A DNA stretch of 64,000 bases, taken from positions 310,001-374,000 of the forward strand of contig NZ_QOZG01000004.1 of NCBI RefSeq assembly GCF_003335045.1, given 5' to 3'. A program made the translations under genes and the position numbers. Positions 1 through 7,795 of the stretch are shown here, one piece after another. Origin of the DNA: Paramesorhizobium salinisoli. Lineage in GTDB: Bacteria; Pseudomonadota; Alphaproteobacteria; Rhizobiales; Rhizobiaceae. Numbering within the stretch: position 1 is the first letter of the stretch; every line of letters begins with the position of its first letter. The notes beneath the pieces were generated by a model. The model ran no database searches. It saw only the letters and a program-made list of their open reading frames with translations, and was not told where the DNA came from.

Positions 1-1310
1 TCGGAGTCCAGAAGAAGCCAGACCTCGTATCCAAGGTCGCGAAGATGCTCGGCGATAAGTGGGGCCTTATCCTTGCCGCCGCCATCGATCGGGACCGCAC
101 CCAGCAAGGCGAACGAATCTCGGCCGCTAGTATGCCACCACCCATCAAGGCCGCGCATAAGACCCTGTTCCGTTCTCCCCTCGCCAACAAGGACCTTGCG
201 CGCGAGGAAGGCCTCAGGCGTTCCGCGAAGGTGACGCTGCGCCGTGTCGAGGTCTCTGGCCAGTCCCGAAACTGACGCCACAGTCGTCACACCCGCCGAA
301 GATCGAACAGCAAAAATATCCGAGGCGGTTAGCTCGCGGATGACGACCGGCGAGTGTGTCGTCACGAACATCTGCGGCTGGACGGTGCCTTCCCCGTCCT
401 TGGGCGTTTTCAGATATTTGAGCAGCCGGGCGACGCGATGCGGTTCCAGACCATGCTCGATTTCGTCGACGATAGCGATATGAGGCGGACCGGCGTCGTG
501 CTGAAGCGCCGACACCAGAAGGCGAGAGGACCCAGTTCCAAGTCGACGGAGTGGAAGGTTGCCGTCATGCAACGCAATTCCGCCAGAGGTGATGCTGACG
601 CCTTGAACGTCCAGTTCGGCTGTGAATTTCCCTCGGACGGGCACGGCGAATAGCTTGCTCAGCTCCTCTGCCCGGTCGACGGCTTTTTTGAAGATACCTT
701 GATCGCCGGCCTTGAAGGCCGTGCGGGCCGCCCGGCCGGCTTCCGCGAGTTGAAGGCTATATCCCTCACCAGCCTCGCCGATGCGTGTCAGGACGGAGGT
801 TCGGCCCCAGCCGAGATGTCGTTCGGCATATGGTCCCAAGCGATTGGTGCCCATCCGCTTGGTGTCTTTGTAACGTACGGCCGGCGGGTCCTTGTCGATG
901 GCATCAATACGATCATTGTGGATCGACCATCGAGCCTCTAGCGATTGATCGATAACTACGGTGATAGATAGCGCGTCTTCCAGACCCGCGCCGGGCTCGT
1001 CTTCGATTTTCGTAGCTGCTTGGTTCCAGCCGCGAAGGTGTAAACCGTATCGGTCCTCGGCCTTGAAGTCGCCGGGTAGCCCGGCCAACGTTACAGTGAT
1101 CCGTAACGGCTTCTCGATATCGAGATCGAAGAAGTCGCAATCATCGGCGAAGCTATACGAGCGGGGATTTAAACACAGCTCGATGGCATCGAGGATGGTC
1201 GTTTTTGTGGAGTCACCAGGGCCGATCAGGCAGTTCATGCCCGCCGCGGGTGCCCAAACCAGAGATTTGATTCCACGGAAGTTCTGGACCTCCAGATAGA
1301 CGATGCGCAT
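1..1310 (-). CDS. OLD-family ATP-dependent nuclease (ABC/AAA ATPase + TOPRIM), 3' end outside window
   Basis: The frame is open from an ATG at 1310 to the left edge, about 436 codons, so the C-terminus is missing. The start of the protein reads MRIVYLEVQNFRGI, typical of the SMC/OLD ATPase class. A P-loop of the form GPGDSTKTT lies near residues 30-38, a Walker B-like VDEIEHGLEP near 282, and an H-loop-like VTTHSP follows. Near residue 374 the motif GEGRTEQ supplies the first acidic residue of a TOPRIM nuclease domain, and the window edge falls at LLDS, probably the start of the TOPRIM DxD. OLD nucleases are ATP-regulated DNA nickases used in phage defence; class 2 members pair with a UvrD-like helicase (Gabija GajA/GajB). 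The helicase would lie left of the window, so Gabija membership cannot be judged. A purine-rich GGGGGCGGGA precedes the ATG. Confidence 0.85.
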   Translation of the reverse strand, partial: MRIVYLEVQNFRGIKSLVWAPAAGMNCLIGPGDSTKTTILDAIELCLNPRSYSFADDCDFFDLDIEKPLRITVTLAGLPGDFKAEDRYGLHLRGWNQAATKIEDEPGAGLEDALSITVVIDQSLEARWSIHNDRIDAIDKDPPAVRYKDTKRMGTNRLGPYAERHLGWGRTSVLTRIGEAGEGYSLQLAEAGRAARTAFKAGDQGIFKKAVDRAEELSKLFAVPVRGKFTAELDVQGVSITSGGIALHDGNLPLRRLGTGSSRLLVSALQHDAGPPHIAIVDEIEHGLEPHRVARLLKYLKTPKDGEGTVQPQMFVTTHSPVVIRELTASDIFAVRSSAGVTTVASVSGLARDLDTAQRHLRGTPEAFLARKVLVGEGRTEQGLMRGLDGWWHTSGRDSFALLGAVPIDGGGKDKAPLIAEHLRDLGYEVWLLLDS

Positions 1311-1616
1311 TCCCGCCCCCAGGCCGCTGACGCAGATCGTCAGTCAAAGTTCCTTTTTGCCAAACCACTCACAAGGATCCTCGATCCGGATACGCTGGTC
1401 GAAGGCATTGGCTCAGCGTGTCGACGAGCACGTTGGAGATTCCGTGCGTCCTAGCCGGAGCGCTAAAAGACAAAGATCTCTGCTTCAGGCTCATCGGCAG
1501 ACTCGATGTTTTCGGGAAATGATATAGCTTTGAAGCTATGTTGCGTCAATGGTATCGACTTCCGGCGTAGCTTGCCGTTGCATGGAGAAAAAGCCATCTC
1601 ACCGCGGTCCTAGCCG
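1311..1616. other. 306-base gap between the OLD nuclease gene and the ABC-3C genes
   Basis: I see no convincing gene here on either strand; short open frames show no recognisable protein signal. It should hold the promoter of the OLD nuclease gene and any terminator of the ABC-3C operon. The only clear structure is a perfect inverted repeat at 1524-1539 with 7-base arms (ATAGCTT/AAGCTAT) and a 2-base centre, too small a loop for a good RNA hairpin and so more likely a protein-binding site or chance. Confidence 0.4.
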
Positions 1617-3322
1617 TTAGTATCGGAAGCCAAGCAAACTCCCGCTCGGATCTGTGTCGGTCAGGCGAAGGCGAATCAACGACTCGAAGTCGAAACCCTG
1701 CGAAAAATCGTTGACCGGGACCATGTCGGTGTTGAGGGTGCAAATATACTGAAAGCCGTATTTTGCCGCCATCGCCGCCGCCAGTTCTAGCGCGTGGGCT
1801 CGCTGTCGCGGGTCAACGCCATCGAAGATTGTGCTGTCGTGAATAAGGAAGTCGATGCCTAGACCGCGTTGCCGTGCGAAGGAAATGAGCATGAGGTCGT
1901 AACAGAAGATCTTCATCTTGCTGATGCCCTCGCTCGGGCTACCCGCAATCTCGACATCAAACTTGTATCCGGTGTCGTCAATGTCGATCACCAGTCGACC
2001 GGCAGTGCTTGAGACCAAAGCGCCCGCCGCTCTTCGTAGTCCAGCGTCGTCGCCCGCTTAAGTTCCACGGTCTCGACTTTGATCGTATCCGACTTCGTTG
2101 TCATTTGGCGAAGCTGGGTGATGCGATTAGTCAGCTCATTCACCTTGAGGCGTGTTGCGGCGTGGAGTTCTTGCAATTGGGTAAGCTCCTCGAGCGCCCC
2201 CTGTCCGGCAAGCGCGCTGAGATATCCGGCGCGCCGATCGGTCTGCGTGACGATCTGAGCCTCGCGATCGGTGACCGCTGCTTCCAGGGCTGCGATCTCG
2301 CCGGCGATGAACTCGCGGCGATTGGCGATGATCTTCTCATTGAACGCGCGCGCATCTGCGAGCGTCTTTCGGACGGCGCCAGGCAGGGCGATGCCCGCCT
2401 CACTGTAGAGAGCGTCAAGACGATCTGCCGTGGGCGCATCCTCGTCCACCACGGAGTCGCGGTAGCGCTCGAGACGGCGCTTATCGACGATGTTGGCGTT
2501 CACCAGGGCGTGGATCTCACTTGTGAGAACGTTCGCCTGTCCCTCGATCTCGCGGTACTGCGGCAACACGCGGAAGCTCGACAAGGCCTCACGTTCGCGC
2601 TCGAGATGGGTGGCAAGGCGCAGACGCTCCGCCTCAAGCTCCCCAAGGGAGGCGAGTTCTCCGTCGACCGCGCCAGTTTTGATTGCCTGCTTAAGCGCGT
2701 CTAGCGCGTTCTTCTGATCCTTGAGCTGCTGCCAGGTCGCGGCCTTTTCCCAATTCAAGCCGAGCAGGAACGCATTGTGGACCTGAACGTCCCAGACCTT
2801 CTGGTTGTCGAAATGCTTGAAGGGAATGATGTATGCGGCGGCTTGGTTCCGGACGAAATAAGAGAGGAGCGACCGGGCGGACGGCCTGTAGCCGGACTCC
2901 GACGCGAGTTCGCTGATCCCGAACAAGGCCCAGGCAAGCACCGCTCTCCACTTTTTGGTGTCGAGGCCGGGTATCCCCTCCTTGTTGGGGGTGGGCTCCA
3001 CGGGCCAACCCGCGGTCGGTCCTTCGATTGCGAAGAACCCTGGCGCATCGGGTGATCGCGTCACCGCAACATCGTTGCCGCCGATGGTCAGCTCCAGGGT
3101 GAAGGCCCAGCCTTGCAGGGCCTCGATGCGAAGGCCCTTTCCGGGCGAGGTGTTGCTGGCGAGGCAGAAGTCGATGATTTCAATCAGCGTCGACTTGCCC
3201 AGGGCGTTCGTCGTGTCCTTGTCGCCCGCCGCCGACGAACGGTCGGCAAGCACGAGGTTGACGCCCGTTGTGAACGCAGCGGTATGAAAGCCCCTCTTAT
3301 TGGCGCGTACCGCTCGGATCAT
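1617..3322 (-). pseudogene. ABC-3C system ABC ATPase (DUF2326/YydD-like), split by a frameshift near 2010
   Basis: Two frames together give one family-length protein of about 560 residues. The first (3322 to 1988) encodes an SMC-like ATPase N-terminus with a P-loop ending in GKST near residue 44, followed by a long charged coiled-coil region (roughly 190-420). The second (1617 to about 2018) encodes the conserved C-terminal DUF2326 domain, including KMKIFCYDLM, FLIHDSTIFDGVD and GFQYICTLNTD. The first frame ends with ALWSQALPVDW and a stop just where the second picks up at AGRLVIDIDD. Family members, as I recall them, carry a dozen or so extra residues at this point, so a small out-of-frame deletion is more likely than a single-base error. 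The ATG overlaps the stop of the middle-component gene by 4 bases. If real, the break removes Walker B/D-loop elements and should inactivate the system. Confidence 0.75.
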
Positions 3323-3546
3323 GATGCGGTCCTGACGATTAGGCCGTCTTTGATGTCGATGGCGCCGATGAGATAGAGGAGATTGGAAGCAAGGACGAAG
3401 CGCTCGAACGTGCCGACATTCGGCTCGGAGCGCAGACGCTCCCAGAGACCGGAAACGGTCATGGGGCCGCTCAGGTGGGACAGAAGGGTCGCGCCGACAC
3501 CGATCAGCGCCTCATTCTGCGGAATGTGTTTGGTTGGCAGAATCAT
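3319..3546 (-). CDS. ABC-3C system middle component
   Basis: A 75-residue protein starting MILPTKHIPQ, matching the small middle components that link effector and ATPase in ABC-three-component systems; it looks like the group called middle component 6. The family is recognised mainly by position and by a short winged-helix-like fold, here LLSHLSGPMTVSGLWERL followed by the strand-rich IGAIDIKDGLIV. The ATG at 3546 overlaps the effector stop by 4 bases, and its own stop overlaps the ATPase start by 4 bases, so the three genes are probably translationally coupled. An upstream in-frame ATG at 3564 is possible, but the overlap geometry favours 3546. Confidence 0.75.
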   Translation of the reverse strand: MILPTKHIPQNEALIGVGATLLSHLSGPMTVSGLWERLRSEPNVGTFERFVLASNLLYLIGAIDIKDGLIVRTAS

Positions 3547-4286
3547 TTCTCGAACACATCGCAAATTTCAAACAGGTAAATCAGCACCGCGATGCCGGCG
3601 GTCTTGTCCGCCTGACGGCGCAGGCCTCGCTGGGCGAACGCGCACAGGAGCTCGAAGAGCTCGTCGCCCTTATGGCCCTCTTTCCGGCGGGCATAATATT
3701 CCTCAAGGAAGCCGGCCTTGAGCCGCTCCGGAAAATCGGGGTCGAGCTGCGCTTCCGCCTCGACATACTCTCCAACCGTCACGCGAGACATCAGGCCAGC
3801 CGCAATGATGTGGCGCGCCCCATTGGAAAGTGCGTTCTTCTTGATCTTCTCGTCCGGCCCGATGAGGTCGAACGATCCGTTGGCGGCGGGTGCTTGCTTT
3901 GCGACCCAGGATACGGCGTTTTGCAGCTCCGGAAACGCGACGTCGGCGAAGGCCTCCTCCATCGCCTGCCGGACCTGCTTTTCGTGGTTCTCCTTCAACT
4001 CCTGAAGCACGGGTGTCGGCCAATCGGCCTCGACCTTGTCGATGATCGTGTGGTGATCGGTGCAGAGATAGATGAGGTTGCGCACGCTATCGCGCTCTTC
4101 ATCGGTCATCGACGGGTCGAAGCGCGCGGCGCCAGGCTTCTCGCCGCGGATATGAGCGGCCTCGCCGACATAGGTGTCGGCGCCCACCGTCGCGTCGTAG
4201 GTGAGATGTTTGCCGCATTTTGGTAAAGCGCAGACACCGCCGCTCCGAAAGGCCAGGATGATCCTTGTCGGGTAACTAGCGCCCAC
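3543..4286 (-). CDS. ABC-3C effector: HNH endonuclease with ABC-3C C-terminal domain
   Basis: About 247 residues from a GTG at 4286. The N-terminal third is an HNH nuclease: CALPKC zinc/structural cysteines, then GEAAHIRG carrying the first His, then NLIYLCTDHHTIID with the closing His pair. The C-terminal part (GARHIIAAGL to CDVFEK) is helical and matches the domain that couples ABC-3C effectors to their partners. These systems are predicted to release a toxic effector on invasion; here the effector should cut nucleic acid. The frame also has an ATG at 4352, but that start would overlap the antitoxin by 77 bases; the GTG at 4286 overlaps it by only 11 and is my preferred start. Homologues also begin close to the TRIILAF segment. 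Confidence 0.8.
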   Translation of the reverse strand: MGASYPTRIILAFRSGGVCALPKCGKHLTYDATVGADTYVGEAAHIRGEKPGAARFDPSMTDEERDSVRNLIYLCTDHHTIIDKVEADWPTPVLQELKENHEKQVRQAMEEAFADVAFPELQNAVSWVAKQAPAANGSFDLIGPDEKIKKNALSNGARHIIAAGLMSRVTVGEYVEAEAQLDPDFPERLKAGFLEEYYARRKEGHKGDELFELLCAFAQRGLRRQADKTAGIAVLIYLFEICDVFEK

Positions 4287-4659
4287 GGGTACCGCCGATC
4301 TGCGTGCGGACGCGTGGCCGGCGAGCCGATTTCTGCGGCGTGGCGCTGTCATCGCCGAGATGGTGAATTCGCAGAGTAGGACGCTGCGGCAGTGTGACGG
4401 TCAATTCGAGCTTACCCCCTACGGCTTCCACATAGCTGCGAAGCGTCGAGAGATACATGTCGGTCTGCTTCTCAATCTTGGAGACCGAAGGCTGCTTGAT
4501 GTTGAGCGCGGAGGCGATGTCGGCCTGGGCCTTTCCGGCTATCTGGCGCAGCTCGCGCAGGCCTTCGACCTCCTGCTTGAGCTCCTGATGGCGCACATCG
4601 ATCGCGGCCTGCTCTTCCGGAGGCAGCGTCGCGATGAAGTCGTTCAGGTTCCGGCCCAT
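4276..4659 (-). CDS. XRE-family antitoxin (HigA-like)
   Basis: A 127-residue protein with a helix-turn-helix near residues 40-68 (AGKAQADIASALNIKQPSVSK), typical of HigA/XRE antitoxins, followed by YLSTLRSYVEAVGGKLELTV, a segment common to antitoxins of the RelE/HigB class. Its ATG lies one base after the toxin stop, giving the toxin-first order of HigBA modules. The extended basic C-terminal tail (KSARRPRVRTQ) is rather long for the family. The gene end overlaps the HNH effector start, so antitoxin and ABC-3C genes appear to share a transcript. It probably binds the inverted repeat at 5030-5045 and represses the unit. Confidence 0.85.
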   Translation of the reverse strand: MGRNLNDFIATLPPEEQAAIDVRHQELKQEVEGLRELRQIAGKAQADIASALNIKQPSVSKIEKQTDMYLSTLRSYVEAVGGKLELTVTLPQRPTLRIHHLGDDSATPQKSARRPRVRTQIGGTRGR

Positions 4660-4660
4660 C

Positions 4661-5029
4661 TCACTTTCCCTTCTTTGCGGCTTTCAGGCTTTCCAGATGC
4701 TCGGAAAACCGGAAATCCGCTTGTGCGATCAGCTTCCTATAGAAGCGTTTCTGGCTTCCACCCGACTTGTCTCCGGCTACCAGCAAGATAGCTCTTCGTT
4801 CTGGATCGAAGGCGAAGGCTGCGCGCCATTCGCCGTCGGCCGCTTCGAACCGCAACTCCTTCATATTGGCGTGGCTCGACCCCTTGAGCGTATCGGCATG
4901 TGGCCGGCCAAGCTGCGGGCCGTACTCCGACAGCAGCTTGGCGACCGCGAGCAATGCCTCGCGAACATCGCGCTCAAAGGCCAGGACCTCGCCCTCGAAG
5001 GCCGGGTGGATTTGGACTTCCCACTCCAT
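4661..5029 (-). CDS. RelE/HigB-like type II toxin (Gp49 family)
   Basis: A 122-residue basic protein. The pattern MKELRFEA...EWRAAFAFDPERRAILLVAGDKSG, followed by KRFYRKLIAQAD, is the core of Gp49/HigB-type RelE-superfamily toxins, which act as ribosome-dependent mRNA interferases. It is preceded by a strong ribosome-binding site (GGAGG, 5034-5038 on the complement) and followed after one base by an XRE antitoxin, so a functional HigBA-type module is likely. Length is normal for the family and no disrupting change is visible. Its function is inferred from family and context. Confidence 0.85.
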   Translation of the reverse strand: MEWEVQIHPAFEGEVLAFERDVREALLAVAKLLSEYGPQLGRPHADTLKGSSHANMKELRFEAADGEWRAAFAFDPERRAILLVAGDKSGGSQKRFYRKLIAQADFRFSEHLESLKAAKKGK

Positions 5030-5045
5030 ATAGCCTCCGGGCTAT
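5030..5045. promoter_or_regulatory. Inverted repeat over the toxin ribosome-binding site, candidate antitoxin operator
   Basis: Perfect inverted repeat ATAGCC-tccg-GGCTAT, directly upstream of the toxin ATG and containing its GGAGG. HigA-type antitoxins bind such palindromes to autoregulate. The site also covers the end of the upstream HTH gene, so repression could separate toxin-antitoxin transcription from read-through out of the integrase gene. No binding evidence is available. Confidence 0.45.
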
Positions 5046-5344
5046 GTTCGGTCAATGGGAAGGACGCGCGGAGCGGCCGGCGATGCGGTGGTCGCGCGAC
5101 GGCAGCTCTCGGCCCATGCATCGAGATCATCGACCGCGTAGCGGACCCATTTCCCGAACTTATGGAAAATCGGTCCGCCGCCGAGTGAGCGGTAGCATTC
5201 AAGGGTGTGCGCTTCCAAAGCGAGGTAGCGAGCTGCCGCCTCGGTATCGACGAAGCGGATCGGCCCAGCGTCATCAACGAACCTGGCGCGGCGCAGGATG
5301 TCCGCCGTAGGCCACCGGCGCTGTTGGTTGGCGTCCTCACGCAT
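5042..5344 (-). CDS. AlpA/excisionase-like helix-turn-helix protein
   Basis: A 100-residue protein from the ATG at 5344. The segment IRFVDTEAAARYLALEAHTLECYRS, then GGPIFHKFGKWVRYAVDDLDAWA, is the MerR-like winged HTH seen in AlpA regulators and recombination directionality factors, which usually sit beside integrases. The ATG overlaps the integrase stop by 8 bases. A longer frame reaches 5452 but would run deep into the integrase gene. It could be the excisionase for the element, or a regulator of the cargo genes that follow 12 bases later. Confidence 0.8.
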   Translation of the reverse strand: MREDANQQRRWPTADILRRARFVDDAGPIRFVDTEAAARYLALEAHTLECYRSLGGGPIFHKFGKWVRYAVDDLDAWAESCRRATTASPAAPRVLPIDRT

Positions 5345-6743
5345 GGCTCGCCTCCTTTGTCTCGTCGCGTTTGGTGCCGGGAGGGACGCCGCGGTTTTCC
5401 CCGGAGCGATGACGGAACGGTCGATAGTTTCCGAGCTTGGTGCGCGAGGCATACTGGCCGTCCTCGTAGCCGAGGGGCTTGCCGGCCGCCGTCAGCACCG
5501 GCGCGATCGCCTCGACTTCGGGTGCCACGGAAGGCACGTCCATAACCGGCGCCGGCATAGGCGTGGGAGGCAGACTCGCCGAGTGGCCAAGCAAAGCCTG
5601 CCGTCGCTGGTTCACCGCCTCCGCCGCAGCGCGCACCGGATCGTCCTCGGTGTGCACGTACTTCATGAACATGGTCACCGTCTTGTGGGCGGTGAGCGCC
5701 ATGCCGACCTTCACCGGCACGCCGGAGTTGGCGATGTCGGTCGCCGAGCGATGCCGAATGCCATGCGTTCCGGTATGCGGCAGCCCGGCACGCTCAAGAA
5801 TCCGCCGCCAGCCTTGGTAATAAGTGTGCTTCGACATCGGCAGGTTGGGATCGAAGACGGACGGCGATTCCTCAAGGACCGGCGCGGTCTCCAAGAGCCG
5901 CTGCGCTTCGGCGCTCATGGGCTTGGACATGCCACCGGTCTTGCTGTCGGGCCAGACGACGCGCCGATTGTCGTAATCGATCCACGACCATTCGAGCTGG
6001 AGGATCTCGGACATGCGCGCGGCGAATTCGAACTGGAGCCGGATCGCGAGGAGGATGAAGGGATGTTCAAGCCCCTCCGCCTCGGCGCGCGCGAGGTACG
6101 CGAAGAGCTTCTTCATCTCGCTGTCGGTGATCAACCGAGTCTTTCCCCGTTCCGGGTACTTCGGGACGTGGCGACAGGGATTGGACCCGTCGGGGCGCAT
6201 GCCCCAGACCTCGGCCATATTGAACATCTTACGCACGGCCGCGAGGACGCGGTTCGCGTTGGTCGGCTTCTTCGACATCTTCTTCATCAGGTTCGAGATG
6301 TCGGCGCGCGTGACGTCGGGCACCTTCAGTTGGCCGAGCACCGGAATGATGTAGCGCCTTCCGTAGCCACGGTTCGACTCCACGGTGGACGGCTTGTTAC
6401 GACTCTCCGAGTAGTCGGTGATGAACCGGTCGAAGAGTTCTTTGACCGTAGGCGCCTGCCGGGCGGTGGCCCGCTCGACACTGGGGTCGACGCCTCGCCG
6501 AACCTCGGCCAGCCAGTCCTGGGCGATCCCTCGGGCCTGCTCGACGGTGATCTCGCCGTAGCGGCCGATAGCGGGCTTCCGGCGCTGTCCATTGCGGGCG
6601 ACATAGGCGACCATGAAAATCTTGCGGCCGGCCGGCGTGACCTTGACAAGGAACCCGGGTATCGTCGTATCCCGGAGTTCGTAATCGCGCTCCTGCGGGG
6701 TTGCGGCGTCGACAGCGGTCTTTGTGAGTTTGATTTTGGGCAT
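5337..6743 (-). CDS. Tyrosine recombinase / integrase of a genomic island (P4-type, DUF4102 N-terminus)
   Basis: A 468-residue protein. Residues 1-90 are the Arm-binding DUF4102 domain (LTKTAVDAATPQ...GFLVKVTPAGRKIF), about 100-190 the SAM-like core-binding domain, and about 210-395 the catalytic domain. Visible catalytic residues are the Arg in FAARMSEILQLEW, the His-x-x-Arg in THGIRH, the second His in LTAHKTV, and the Tyr in MKYVH. A Pro/Ala-rich tail of about 70 residues follows. The ATG has a good GGAGG seven bases upstream. The gene lies next to a 3' tRNA-Leu fragment at 6922-6974, so it is the enzyme that inserted this element. Confidence 0.95.
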   Translation of the reverse strand: MPKIKLTKTAVDAATPQERDYELRDTTIPGFLVKVTPAGRKIFMVAYVARNGQRRKPAIGRYGEITVEQARGIAQDWLAEVRRGVDPSVERATARQAPTVKELFDRFITDYSESRNKPSTVESNRGYGRRYIIPVLGQLKVPDVTRADISNLMKKMSKKPTNANRVLAAVRKMFNMAEVWGMRPDGSNPCRHVPKYPERGKTRLITDSEMKKLFAYLARAEAEGLEHPFILLAIRLQFEFAARMSEILQLEWSWIDYDNRRVVWPDSKTGGMSKPMSAEAQRLLETAPVLEESPSVFDPNLPMSKHTYYQGWRRILERAGLPHTGTHGIRHRSATDIANSGVPVKVGMALTAHKTVTMFMKYVHTEDDPVRAAAEAVNQRRQALLGHSASLPPTPMPAPVMDVPSVAPEVEAIAPVLTAAGKPLGYEDGQYASRTKLGNYRPFRHRSGENRGVPPGTKRDETKEASHA

Positions 6744-6780
6744 TCCTAACCTCCGTTGAGGTCGGATTTCAGGTGCAACA

Positions 6781-6792
6781 TAGGTGCACCTA
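6781..6792. promoter_or_regulatory. 12-bp palindrome upstream of the integrase
   Basis: A perfect palindrome TAGGTGCACCTA about 40 bases upstream of the integrase ATG, with a further AGGTGCA half-copy at 6771-6777. The position, between the integrase start and the attachment site, fits an arm-type or directionality-factor binding site or an integrase promoter operator. This is inference from position and symmetry only. Confidence 0.3.
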
Positions 6793-6921
6793 GAAAGCCA
6801 ACCGTAGCGTACGTCCGGCTAGGTATGTGTGATCTGAGAACCGAAAAAAGCTAGTGCTGACAATCGGTTATCGGGAAAACGGATACTGCCGGATACACAA
6901 AGGATAGGGCATATCCGGTCT

Positions 6922-6974
6922 CTCAAAATCGAGTTCCGCAAGGAGTGCTGGTTCGATTCCGGCCAGGGGCACCA
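6922..6974 (+). repeat. attachment site: 3' half of tRNA-Leu(CAA)
   Basis: The segment starts in an anticodon loop (CTCAAAA, anticodon CAA), continues with the 3' anticodon stem TCGAG, a variable arm (TTCCGCAAGGA) and a T arm (GCTGG-TTCGATT-CCGGC), and ends with acceptor strand, discriminator A and encoded CCA. No matching D arm, 5' anticodon stem (CTCGA) or 5' acceptor strand (GCCCCTG expected) exists upstream, so this is a duplicated 3' end and not a functional tRNA. P4-type integrases leave exactly this kind of direct repeat at one end of the element. The intact tRNA-Leu should lie at the other boundary, left of the window. Confidence 0.88.
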
Positions 6975-7000
6975 TTCACACCTCTGTTTTCCTCTGGACA

Positions 7001-7690
7001 TCAGTTGGCGTCGAGAAGAGCCCGCGCGAAGCCTTTTTCGGCCATCTCGATGGTTCCGTCAGGCAGCTTGAGCACGCGGTCGATGGCGAGGCCGTAGAGG
7101 CGCATACGCTCTTCCAGCATGTTTGCGGCTTCATCGATATTGCCGTCCTTGGCCTGTTGCATCGCCTCGTGCATCACCGGGCCCATGCTCAGGCGGAACT
7201 GTAGCAGCATTTCAGCAACAGCCTTGGGATCTGGAGCATCCAGAATGCCCTGTTCGGTGCCTTCGGCCAAAATCCCGGTGAGAATGGGTGCGACGACAGC
7301 CGTCACCGCGCGATCGATCCGGTGGAAAAGAACGACGTTCTCGGGGCGGAAGATCACGTCGAACGTGTTGCGGATATGGGGCGCCATCTCGACCTTCATG
7401 CGGCGTGCACCGCCAAAGAGCGCGTTGAGGCGGCCGATGGCGTCGAGTTCCGGATTCTCCAGAAGTGGCTGGAGCTCCCGCACGCTGTCGCGCGCCATGC
7501 GGGCGGCGAGGGCTTCCAGAAGCGCCTCCTTCGACGCAAAATAATGGTAGAATGCGCCCTTGGATATCCCGGCGTCACCGATGATGTCGTTGATGGTCGT
7601 GTTGTCATAGCCGCGGCTGAAGAACAGCCGCTGGGCGCAGTCCAGAAGTTCGGCCAGTCGCACCTCAGGTGTCTTGATGACACGAATCAT
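7001..7690 (-). CDS. TetR/AcrR-family repressor of the adjacent efflux operon
   Basis: A 229-residue protein with an N-terminal TetR HTH near residues 31-58 (TTINDIIGDAGISKGAFYHYF) and a helical ligand-binding C-terminal region with no specific identity that I can name. It is transcribed divergently from a periplasmic adaptor/ABC exporter operon, and a perfect 19-bp inverted repeat lies between them at 7796-7814. The likely role is repression of the exporter until an inducing compound binds. It is the first gene on the chromosomal side of the island junction. Confidence 0.9.
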   Translation of the reverse strand: MIRVIKTPEVRLAELLDCAQRLFFSRGYDNTTINDIIGDAGISKGAFYHYFASKEALLEALAARMARDSVRELQPLLENPELDAIGRLNALFGGARRMKVEMAPHIRNTFDVIFRPENVVLFHRIDRAVTAVVAPILTGILAEGTEQGILDAPDPKAVAEMLLQFRLSMGPVMHEAMQQAKDGNIDEAANMLEERMRLYGLAIDRVLKLPDGTIEMAEKGFARALLDAN

Positions 7691-7795
7691 GGGCAGTCCC
7701 TCAAAATCCTAACCGCATCCATACCGGGCCGGAAAGGTGCTGAGAACGCACATTTGCGCTACCCGCGCCGGCAGGCGATCGAATATTTTCCATTA

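Noticed and set aside
1303-1527. 74-residue plus-strand frame upstream of the OLD nuclease gene
   Set aside because: No RBS and no recognisable protein; overlaps the OLD start codon.
5298-6749. Long plus-strand frame opposite the integrase
   Set aside because: A codon-position shadow of the integrase gene; the protein has no recognisable motifs and its low-complexity His/Arg composition mirrors high G+C antisense frames.
6819-7001. 60-residue open frame across the attachment site
   Set aside because: It reads through the tRNA-Leu fragment in reverse and contains a WPESNQH-type stretch typical of spurious frames over tRNA genes; no RBS and no family.
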